Source: Salegentibacter tibetensis (GTDB lineage Bacteria > Bacteroidota > Bacteroidia > Flavobacteriales > Flavobacteriaceae). From it: a stretch of 49,603 nucleotides of DNA. Numbering within the stretch: position 1 is the stretch's first letter; each line of letters starts with the position of its first letter. The stretch spans positions 1 through 49,603 of the forward strand of contig NZ_JAIQZA010000032.1 of NCBI RefSeq assembly GCF_020164485.1, written 5' to 3'. Under the pieces are notes generated by a model that was not told the DNA's origin, searched no databases, and saw nothing but the letters and a program-made list of their open reading frames with translations. Below are positions 43,241 to 49,603 of the stretch, piece after piece. A program made the position numbers and the translations under genes.

Positions 43241-43633
43241 ATGAGCTATTATTTTAATACTACTTTAAAAGAAAGAAATTTTGAAAAAGCAATAGAAACA
43301 GTTACCTCCGCTTTAAAAGAGGAAGGTTTTGGTGTGCTGACTGAAATCGATGTAAAAGAAACACTAAAGAAAAAAATTGATGTGGATTTTAAGAAATACA
43401 AGATCCTTGGTGCCTGCAATCCGGAATTTGCGCATAAAGCCCTTAAAAGTGAAGATAAAATAGGTGTTTTTCTGCCCTGTAATGTGATTGTAGAAGAAAA
43501 CGACAAAGGTGAAATTGAAGTTTCGGCTGTAGACCCTATAGCTTCCATGCAAGCAGCGAAAAATGATGATCTGGAAGAGATCGCTACAGAAGTTCAACAA
43601 AAATTGAAAAAAATTATTGCTTCTTTAAACTGA
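43241..43633 (+). CDS. DUF302 domain-containing protein
   Basis: This 130-residue cytoplasmic protein is a full DUF302 domain: an amphipathic start (TTLKERNFEKAIETVTSALKEEGFGVLTEIDVKETLKKK across residues 6-45), the KILGACNPEFAHKAL segment near 54-68 with a conserved cysteine, and GVFLPCNVIVEEN with a second cysteine near 79. DUF302 proteins are common in sulfide- or redox-stressed bacteria. The molecular role is unknown, and heme binding has been suggested for relatives. It is preceded by 256 bp with no other gene and followed by an unrelated small gene. Confidence 0.9.
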   Translation: MSYYFNTTLKERNFEKAIETVTSALKEEGFGVLTEIDVKETLKKKIDVDFKKYKILGACNPEFAHKALKSEDKIGVFLPCNVIVEENDKGEIEVSAVDPIASMQAAKNDDLEEIATEVQQKLKKIIASLN

Positions 43634-43717
43634 AAATAGCATCAGGAATACATTACTGGCTTTCAATAGTTTTAGTGCAATAAATTAAGTGATTTAATAG
43701 GTGTAATCACAGAAATT

Positions 43718-44041
43718 ATGCTGGTAGAAAGACACGATTACGAAACCGTAAGCCAGGCCATTCATGATCTGGCATTACGCGGTTATACCACCGACTTTAA
43801 ATTAGAGCCGGAAAAGGATAAAATTGTAGACATTGATAGATCCCTGGAACTTTCTCCCGAAGAATTTGAAATTGATGAAATCTACCGCTTTGAAGGAATG
43901 ACAGATCCCGGTGATGAAATGATTGTCTACGCTATTTCCTCCCTCGATCATAAAACCAAAGGTGTTTTGGTAAACGCTTTTGGCACATATTCAGATGCAA
44001 ATACTTATAATATTGTGAAACGCTTGAATAAGCATCTTTAG
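43718..44041 (+). CDS. small conserved-type hypothetical protein
   Basis: This 107-residue acidic protein has a helical start (ERHDYETVSQAIHDLALRGYTTDF) and a strand-rich end (MIVYAISSLDHKTKGVLVNAFG). It has no signal peptide, membrane helix or catalytic motif. I recall similar flavobacterial proteins carrying a phosphoribosylpyrophosphate synthetase label, but no PRPP-synthetase motif is present and that name should not be used. It lies 84 bp after the DUF302 gene and may share a transcript. Confidence 0.72.
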   Translation: MLVERHDYETVSQAIHDLALRGYTTDFKLEPEKDKIVDIDRSLELSPEEFEIDEIYRFEGMTDPGDEMIVYAISSLDHKTKGVLVNAFGTYSDANTYNIVKRLNKHL

Positions 44042-44112
44042 TTCTTCCTCTTTGTAATTTCTTCAAATCTGAAAATTTTAATAAAATATATAATTTATTA
44101 TAGCCCCCGAAT

Positions 44113-44141
44113 TTCAGCCCATAATTCCTGTTTGGGCTGAA
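44113..44141. other. intergenic hairpin
   Basis: TTCAGCCCA (44113-44121) and TGGGCTGAA (44133-44141) form a perfect 9-bp stem with an 11-base loop, 71 bp after the small hypothetical gene. There is no T run, so termination is uncertain. Confidence 0.4.
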
Positions 44142-44226
44142 TTATACAAATTCAGCAAAAAAATCAGTTTTACCATTAATTTAACCGAAATGCGGCTGCT
44201 TTTTACTTAATTGAAACAAAAAAACT

Positions 44227-45165
44227 ATGGAAGATAAAATACTTGGTTTACACCATATCACCGCAATTGCCGGAGATGCCCAACGCAACTACGATTTTTA
44301 CACCAAAGTACTGGGATTGAGAATGGTAAAGAAAACTGTGAATTTTGATGATCCGCAAACCTATCATTTTTATTTTGGCGATAAAGAAGGTACCCCGGGA
44401 AGCATTCTTACTTTTTTCCCGTGGCAACAGGTAAAAAAAGGAAAAAACGGAGTAGGAATGGCGACAGAAATCGGTTATTCAGTTCCCAGGGGCAGCCTGG
44501 ATTTCTGGCAAAAACGATTTGAAAAACACGGAGTGGAGTTTGGTAACATCAGGGAGCAATTCAGAGAACAATATTTGCCTTTTCGCGATCCTGACGGACT
44601 AAACTTAAAACTGATAGTTCCCAAAGACGAGGATAAACGTGAAGCCTGGGAAACCGATGAAGTTAAAAGTGAAGTTGCTTTAAAAGGCTTTCACAGCGTT
44701 ACACTTACACTTTACAATGTTGGCCCAACTGCCAGTATTTTATCTGATATTTTTAAATACGAACTAGAAGAAAAAGTAGGTGAATTTTATCGATATAAAA
44801 CAAATGCCGTAGAAAATGCGGCAATTATAGATATTCACGAAGATCCTACAGCCGAGCGTGGTATTAATGCCGGTGGCACAAATCATCATATTGCCTTCCG
44901 TGTTAAAGATGAAGAAACTCAGATGCGTTTTCGGGAAAAAATTGTGCAAAAAGGTTTACAAATCACCGAAAAAATAGATCGAGATTATTTCTTTTCCCTA
45001 TACTTTAGAGAACCCGGCGGAGTCTTATTTGAGATCGCCACCGATAATCCAGGATTTACCAGGGATGAAAGTTTAGAAGAACTTGGAAGCAGTCTAAAAT
45101 TACCCGATCAATATGAACAGGCAAGGGATCGTATTGAACGCCTTCTTCCTGAATTGAAACATTAA
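44227..45165 (+). CDS. two-domain VOC (ring-cleaving dioxygenase-like) protein
   Basis: This 312-residue protein has two vicinal-oxygen-chelate domains. The first starts LGLHHITAIAGDAQRNYDFYTKVLG (residues 6-30) with metal ligand H10. The second starts KGFHSVTLTLYN near 155 and includes GTNHHIAFRV near 218, and the REPGGVLFEIATDNPGF segment near 262 supplies the glutamate. It resembles MhqO/MhqA-type dioxygenases of quinone stress response in Firmicutes. It stands alone. The substrate cannot be read. A large hairpin repeat follows. Confidence 0.9.
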   Translation: MEDKILGLHHITAIAGDAQRNYDFYTKVLGLRMVKKTVNFDDPQTYHFYFGDKEGTPGSILTFFPWQQVKKGKNGVGMATEIGYSVPRGSLDFWQKRFEKHGVEFGNIREQFREQYLPFRDPDGLNLKLIVPKDEDKREAWETDEVKSEVALKGFHSVTLTLYNVGPTASILSDIFKYELEEKVGEFYRYKTNAVENAAIIDIHEDPTAERGINAGGTNHHIAFRVKDEETQMRFREKIVQKGLQITEKIDRDYFFSLYFREPGGVLFEIATDNPGFTRDESLEELGSSLKLPDQYEQARDRIERLLPELKH

Positions 45166-45187
45166 AATATTTGATAATCAAAAATAG

Positions 45188-45316
45188 AAGCTGTTTTAAA
45201 ATTATTATGTATTAGTCATTGCGAGGGACAAAGCAATCTCTAATTTATAGGTAACCTATTAAAAGATTACTTCACTTCGTTCGTAATGACAATTATAGTT
45301 TTTTTTGAAACAGCTT
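45188..45316. repeat. multi-part palindromic element between convergent genes
   Basis: AAGCTGTTTTAAAA (45188-45201) pairs with TTTTGAAACAGCTT (45303-45316) with one G-U. Inside, a long imperfect stem runs from GTCATTGCGAGG (45215-45226) to CGTAATGAC (45282-45290), and ATAGGTAACCTAT lies at its tip (45247-45259). The outer arms match those of the element at 12310-12437; the inside is different. Confidence 0.78.
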
Positions 45317-45339
45317 TTTTACTTAATCAAAACCAACAC

Positions 45340-46533
45340 CTACTCTACCACATACATTTCATTAGAAGCTTTAATATATTCCTGCGGATTAAAAGTAGAT
45401 TCAAAACTATTACGTACCAAATTCAGTTTAGCCTTTAGATCTGCGATTTTAGTTTTTAGGTATTCATCGTTTTCATATTTCTTGATAAGCGAATCATATT
45501 TCTTTAAATTTTCCAGGATCCTGAAAGTAATAGTTCCAAAACGAATTTTTAAATTCTGTACCGCGATCATCTGGTCGTGATAATCCTGTTTCCAGTTTTC
45601 TGGGTTTTTGGCTTTTTCTTCAGCAATTTTATTTTCTGCAATTTTAGAAATATCAAGAATATACTGTGTTCGCTTTTTAGCATCAGTCTCGTTGGTAAAG
45701 TTTCTATCAAACTCCTTAGGGTCTATCTTTAAGATCTGCACTAAATTTTCCTGCATCGCCTTTTCCTGAAGCTCTTTCAATTCATCCAGATTTTTATTTA
45801 TAGATTCCCATTCGGTCTCTATAAGGTCTTTATCGTGGGTAAATTGTGCAACAGTTGTGGTTAGTTTCAGCATTTCCGTACTTTGCTGTTTAAGCTTTTT
45901 ATCTCCCCAACCCAGGGAATTTATAAAACTGCCAATTCCGTCAAAAACGGTTCCGGCAAACATTCCCGTAAAAGGCGTGCCCTGGGCTAGATCGCCGGTA
46001 ACATTTAAGATATGACTTAAGGCCGAAAGCCGTGCATCATTCTTTTTTTCTTCTTCTACAAATTTTCTGAATTGTCCAAACCACTCCTGATAACCCTCGT
46101 AATGCATTGGGTTGCTAACCTGATCTAGTGTAGCATAAAATTCACGGGAAGCATTAAAGAGATTTAGTGGTTTTATTTCGCGCTCCATTGAGGCTAAATT
46201 CAGCACGGCAGAACTGTAATTATATTTGTAAACGCTTATAGTATTTTTATCTATTTCTTCCTGACGTTCCTCCAGGAATTTTACCCGCTCCAGTAGTTTC
46301 TCAACCTTTTCTGCGGAAGAATTAGTGTTTTGAATACTCTCATCCAGATTGCTGATTTTCGAATCTATTTCTTTAATTCTGAATTCCAGATTCTGACTTA
46401 ACAAATTGCGTTCCCTGTTGAGTTCCTGAAGCACTTGCTGAGTAACCGACTGGTCATCAGCAAAGCTTTGTGCCGAAGTATTGTGAAAAAACATCCCTGA
46501 AACAAACAGGAAAATAAAACCTAATTTATTCAT
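45340..46533 (-). CDS. secreted coiled-coil protein of unknown function
   Basis: About 397 residues from the ATG at 46533. The longer reading to 46539 would need a TTG start. It has a signal peptide (1-22, FLFVSGMFFHNTSAQ) and long charged heptad-like stretches at about 30-100 (LNRERNLLSQNLEFRIKEIDSKISNLDESIQ and onward) and 210-395, broken by a glycine-rich segment near 180-210 (LAQGTPFTGMFAGTVFDGIGSFINSLGWGDKK). The layout of two helical bundles around a short hydrophobic glycine-rich hairpin recalls alpha-pore-forming toxins or membrane-active bundles, but no family is recognised. No partner genes are adjacent. Confidence 0.8.
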   Translation of the reverse strand: MNKLGFIFLFVSGMFFHNTSAQSFADDQSVTQQVLQELNRERNLLSQNLEFRIKEIDSKISNLDESIQNTNSSAEKVEKLLERVKFLEERQEEIDKNTISVYKYNYSSAVLNLASMEREIKPLNLFNASREFYATLDQVSNPMHYEGYQEWFGQFRKFVEEEKKNDARLSALSHILNVTGDLAQGTPFTGMFAGTVFDGIGSFINSLGWGDKKLKQQSTEMLKLTTTVAQFTHDKDLIETEWESINKNLDELKELQEKAMQENLVQILKIDPKEFDRNFTNETDAKKRTQYILDISKIAENKIAEEKAKNPENWKQDYHDQMIAVQNLKIRFGTITFRILENLKKYDSLIKKYENDEYLKTKIADLKAKLNLVRNSFESTFNPQEYIKASNEMYVVE

Positions 46534-46632
46534 TATCAATTATTTTAATCAGCTATTTATTCATTTATAACGATCTGAAGGCAATCATATTTTATGCCAG
46601 TTAAGTGTTTAGGTTTTCATATAGATTTTACG

Positions 46633-47904
46633 CTAATAATTTCTCTTAAGTTGAGAGGAGATAAACGGAATTTTAGGAGCAAGGAAATATCCGGTGAGGC
46701 TTGCAAAAAAAATAGGTATAAAATAATTAAAACCTGTTAATGTTGCCAACAAAATGGTAGTACTCATAGGCGTTCTGGTCACACAGGCATTTATTGCTGC
46801 CATACAACTCACTACACATAAAGCCATATTAATATGCGGAAATAAACTATGAAGAATTAATCCCAAACTGGCTCCCACAAAAAAGAGCGGAATTATAAAT
46901 CCGCCACGCCATCCTGAAGTAACGGTAATAGAGATGGCAAGTATCTTAGCGAATAAAAGCATAATTAAAAATCCAATAGAGAAATCTCCTAGAATAAGCT
47001 CATTAATTTCGTGATGCCCAAAATACCTGGTTAATGGAAAATAATAAGCTATAACCCCAAGCAGAATTCCTCCCAACAAAGTTTTTAAATAGATTGGTGA
47101 ATGTAATTTCTTAAAAGCATTTTTTAAAAATTTTGTGCAATAGATAAATACCCAGCCCATTGTAGCAGCCAATATCGAAAAACCTACAGCATACAGAAAA
47201 TCAAATCTATCCTGCATTTCATAAGAAGGCATATCCCATAAAGGCCCCAGACCTAAATGAACAATGATTGCAAAAATTATATAACTAAAGCAGCTTGAAA
47301 CAAAGGCCGGAATAATTGCTTTATAATATTCTACAGCGTGTTTATGATGAAGTATTTCTAAAGAAAACAAACTCCCTCCCAGTGGTGCCCCAAAAAGTGC
47401 AGTAAATCCAGAAGCCATACCGGCAATACTTAAGGATCTTAGCTGATCTCCTTTTAACCTTAGTATTTTACCCAAAAAGGATCCGGTAGACCCGGTAACC
47501 TGTACCAAGGGCGCTTCAGGACCTAAACTTCCACCTGAGCCTACACATAAAAGAGAGGAAAGCACCATTGAAGGATTGTTTTTAGGATCAAGCTTTCCTT
47601 TATTAAACCTAATATTATTCACTATAAGATCTATCTCGCCTGGATCGCCAAAAAAATGAATAATAAGGCCTGCCGCAAAACCGGCTAAAGCCATTACTGG
47701 AATTACCAACCAACCGGTAAAAACACCAAGTTGATGAGTAACCAATTCTAAAACAATCCAGTAAACACCGGCGATAATTCCTCCTAATAATCCCAATAAA
47801 GCCCAAAGTAAAAACAAACGACTAAAAGTAAACGGATTAAACCTTACAGGGGCATCCAGAATATTGGTGTAGAAAATTAGTTTTCTGCGTAGCTTTAGGT
47901 TCAA
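46633..47904 (-). CDS. ClC-type chloride channel/transporter
   Basis: This 423-residue membrane protein has about ten hydrophobic helices. The selectivity region GSGGSLGPEAPLVQ lies near residues 122-135 with E130 at the gating glutamate, and the GWRGGFIIP motif lies near 335-343. The first filter motif GSGIP of classic ClC exchangers is not present (the region reads EIDLIVNN). No ATG exists between the upstream in-frame stop and the first helix, so translation probably begins at the TTG at 47904 or another rare codon nearby. The upstream methyltransferase stop is only 36 bp away, so the two may be co-transcribed. Confidence 0.9.
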   Translation of the reverse strand: MNLKLRRKLIFYTNILDAPVRFNPFTFSRLFLLWALLGLLGGIIAGVYWIVLELVTHQLGVFTGWLVIPVMALAGFAAGLIIHFFGDPGEIDLIVNNIRFNKGKLDPKNNPSMVLSSLLCVGSGGSLGPEAPLVQVTGSTGSFLGKILRLKGDQLRSLSIAGMASGFTALFGAPLGGSLFSLEILHHKHAVEYYKAIIPAFVSSCFSYIIFAIIVHLGLGPLWDMPSYEMQDRFDFLYAVGFSILAATMGWVFIYCTKFLKNAFKKLHSPIYLKTLLGGILLGVIAYYFPLTRYFGHHEINELILGDFSIGFLIMLLFAKILAISITVTSGWRGGFIIPLFFVGASLGLILHSLFPHINMALCVVSCMAAINACVTRTPMSTTILLATLTGFNYFIPIFFASLTGYFLAPKIPFISSQLKRNY

Positions 47905-47940
47905 AAGATAGAGATTTAAAAAAGGCGCAATATAATAAGT

Positions 47941-48672
47941 TTAACTAAGTATCCCCAATCTAAAAAGAACAGGAAAAACCACTTTGTTTCCTGAGCCAAA
48001 AGCTGCTTTGAGGTCGTTTTCAATAAGATCTACAGGATTTTGGTTATTAGCCTTTTCATAGTGTTTAACAGCACTCCAGGTTTTTAAATAACCTACAAGG
48101 TGATTGAATGTCCATTGAAATTCCTGTTTAAAGTGTGGGGTTTCAACTTCCTGAAAAGGAAAAGGGATTGTTTTGTATTTTTCATCTAAATAACGTCGTT
48201 CTTCATCCCAGTAAGAACCAATAATATCCTTGTGAAATTTAAGGATTACCTCATCCGTTTCAGGATTACTTTTAAACAGGGAGTAACCTATTACAGCTAT
48301 AATTCCGTTAGGTTTCAAAACCCGGTTTACTTCTTTATAGAAATCTTTAAAATTAAACCAATGAATAGCCTGTGCCACAGTGATAAGATCGAAATAGTTA
48401 TCCGGAAAGTTGGTCTTTTCTGCCGGTTGAAGCGAATAATTAATATTTGGCTGTTTTACCGCATTTTCTAATTGTTGTTTACTAATATCGGTAGCCTGAA
48501 CTTCTTCAAAGAATTTAGCAAGTTCTCCTGCGACCTGCCCATTTCCGGTTCCACAATCCCAGGCTCTTTCTGTTTCTGCTAATTTTCCTTTCAAAAAATC
48601 ATATAACTCCTGCGGATAAATAGGCCTGAATTTAGCGTAAGCGGGAGATTGTGAAGAGAAATTATCTTTCAT
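47941..48672 (-). CDS. class I SAM-dependent methyltransferase
   Basis: About 243 residues from the ATG at 48672 (MKDNFSSQSPAYAKFRP). A 16-residue longer reading has a hydrophobic tail absent from the family and is rejected. The SAM motif I is AWDCGTGNGQVAGELA (near 37-52), followed by the acidic motif VQATDISKQQL, and motif IV is FDLITVAQAIHWFNF, typical of the Methyltransf_11 group that includes small-molecule and trans-aconitate-type enzymes. The substrate is unknown. It lies directly upstream of the ClC gene on the same strand. Confidence 0.9.
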   Translation of the reverse strand: MKDNFSSQSPAYAKFRPIYPQELYDFLKGKLAETERAWDCGTGNGQVAGELAKFFEEVQATDISKQQLENAVKQPNINYSLQPAEKTNFPDNYFDLITVAQAIHWFNFKDFYKEVNRVLKPNGIIAVIGYSLFKSNPETDEVILKFHKDIIGSYWDEERRYLDEKYKTIPFPFQEVETPHFKQEFQWTFNHLVGYLKTWSAVKHYEKANNQNPVDLIENDLKAAFGSGNKVVFPVLFRLGILS

Positions 48673-48724
48673 TGGGACGATATGATATATTATTATTAAA
48701 ATTAATGAAATAAAAGACAAAAAA

Positions 48725-48750
48725 AAGAACCGCCCGAAAAGGCGGTTCTT
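48725..48750 (-). terminator. terminator of the acidic lipoprotein gene
   Basis: AAGAACCGCC and GGCGGTTCTT form a perfect 10-bp stem with loop CGAAAA. On the minus strand it is followed by a T run (the A tract before 48725) and lies 25 bp after the lipoprotein stop. Confidence 0.88.
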
Positions 48751-48774
48751 AAAATATTAAAGTTTCTTATTTCC

Positions 48775-49446
48775 TTATTGATCTCCCTCAAGAGTATCGG
48801 GCTCCTGGCTGTAATCTGAATTATCTACTGCTCCCGGATTACTACTCATTGTCCCGTCAGTATTTGGTGCGTCCATCTCTTCCATTACATCTGCTGCCCT
48901 GTTAAAGAACGACCTTAGCTTTTCTTTTGCATCGCTTGCCTGCATATCTATTTTCTGAAGTTCAGCTTTAAGCTCATCTACTTCACCCGAAAGTTCTTCG
49001 TAAGCGTTTTCCTGAAGTTTCTCTAAAGCAGCAACAGCGGTCTGCAACTGCGTATTCATATCTTCTACAGGATTGCTAAGGCTATCGCCTATAACTTCAA
49101 GCTTTTCATCGGCTTGCATTCCAAAATCCCGACTTCTTTCTGAAACCGCTGCTGCGAATTTCTGCAAAGCAGTTTCAGGATCAATTTCTTCCTGCATTTC
49201 CTCGTATTCATCATCTCCATCAATATAAGTGAGATAATCTGCTACAGCATTACTTTCATAGGCATAATTAGAAATTGTATCTTCTTCCGCCTCCATGGTC
49301 TGGTCGAATTCTATCTCTGCATCGTCAGCTTTTTTATTGCTGTCATTACAGGAAAACAATAGACCTGAAGCCAAAAGCATCAGTCCGGTTGTATTAATAA
49401 AATAGGAAGTTTTAATTTTAGAATTAGTATTCTTTCTCAGTTTCAT
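48775..49446 (-). CDS. acidic coiled-coil lipoprotein of unknown function
   Basis: About 223 residues from the ATG at 49446 (a TTG three codons upstream is less likely). A basic n-region (KLRKNTNSKIK) leads to the hydrophobic GLMLLASGLLFS and a lipobox cysteine (C33). The mature part is very acidic, with a run of D/E-rich sequence at about 38-85 and heptad-like helices at about 110-185 (LQTAVAALEKLQENAYEELSGEVDELKAELQKIDMQA). No family is recognised. It is monocistronic with its own terminator. Confidence 0.78.
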   Translation of the reverse strand: MKLRKNTNSKIKTSYFINTTGLMLLASGLLFSCNDSNKKADDAEIEFDQTMEAEEDTISNYAYESNAVADYLTYIDGDDEYEEMQEEIDPETALQKFAAAVSERSRDFGMQADEKLEVIGDSLSNPVEDMNTQLQTAVAALEKLQENAYEELSGEVDELKAELQKIDMQASDAKEKLRSFFNRAADVMEEMDAPNTDGTMSSNPGAVDNSDYSQEPDTLEGDQ

Positions 49447-49603
49447 CTTTTCCAATTTTGGTTGTTTTAAATAAAATTCATTGTTGTCCGGTAAAACCGG
49501 GATTTAAATTATTCATCAACTTAAGTTGTTGATATTGAGATGTCATATTTCTGTTTTTTAAAAGTAAGCCCCCTTTATCTCTGGGAATAGAGAATTCTGA
49601 TAT

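Noticed and set aside
43718-44041. Phosphoribosylpyrophosphate synthetase
   Set aside because: The 107 residues have no PRPP-binding or ATP-binding motif. The label circulates for similar small proteins but is unsupported by the sequence.
48673-48720. Sixteen-residue N-terminal extension of the methyltransferase
   Set aside because: The extension is hydrophobic and AT-driven. The internal ATG gives the expected N-terminus of the family.

Overview
The window reads as chromosomal DNA of a marine-type member of the Flavobacteriaceae (Bacteroidota), probably near Gramella, Salegentibacter or Zunongwangia. The placement is an inference. It rests on AT-rich DNA, Bacteroidota promoter boxes (TTTG, about 19-21 bp, TAnnTTTG), starts without clear Shine-Dalgarno sites, a type IX secretion C-terminal sorting domain, a PorP/SprF protein, DUF4294, DUF2911 and DUF3822 proteins, and many short palindromic interspersed repeats. 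No prophage, transposase, CRISPR array or complete tRNA was seen.

Layout. Bases 1-97 are the 5' end of a 16S rRNA gene on the minus strand, served by up to three tandem promoters (395-724). Bases 826-8686 hold housekeeping genes: a DUF4294 protein, an M42 aminopeptidase, topoisomerase IB, a cNMP/CBS/nucleotidyltransferase protein overlapping a DnaQ-like exonuclease, and acetyl-CoA synthetase. Bases 9360-12297 are a cobalamin riboswitch followed by nrdB-nrdA of a B12-independent class I ribonucleotide reductase whose large subunit has no ATP cone. A DUF2911 protein follows, then an SRPBCC-SDR-photolyase operon behind a perfect inverted repeat, kdsB and a RecD-like helicase. Bases 18337-20871 carry a membrane-anchored protein, a DUF3822 protein, rsmD and a small protein. 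Next come the RNase P RNA (minus strand), dnaX-miaE, and a minus-strand polyphosphate cluster (ppx, ppk1, sixA-like, pdxH).

The largest locus is 29311-39356. A 2413-residue surface protein carries eleven near-identical 83-residue repeats, six near-identical 85-residue HYR repeats and a type B T9SS sorting domain. Behind it lie a PorP/SprF-like outer-membrane protein and an OmpA/TPR/WD40-like protein. This resembles a SprB/SprF-type secreted adhesin with its dedicated partner, anchored to the envelope by the OmpA protein.

The right end holds a CAP-domain lipoprotein, ribonuclease Z, a STAS-like protein, pyrB and pyrR as one minus-strand group. DUF302, an unassigned small protein and a two-domain VOC dioxygenase lie on the plus strand. 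A secreted coiled-coil protein, a ClC channel, a methyltransferase and an acidic lipoprotein lie on the minus strand.

Most of the unusual signal is non-coding: stacked rRNA promoters, a B12 switch on a B12-independent enzyme, modular hairpin repeats that share outer arms but differ inside, an iterated palindrome inside the RNase P RNA, and a palindromic repeat that supplies the C-terminus of a protein.
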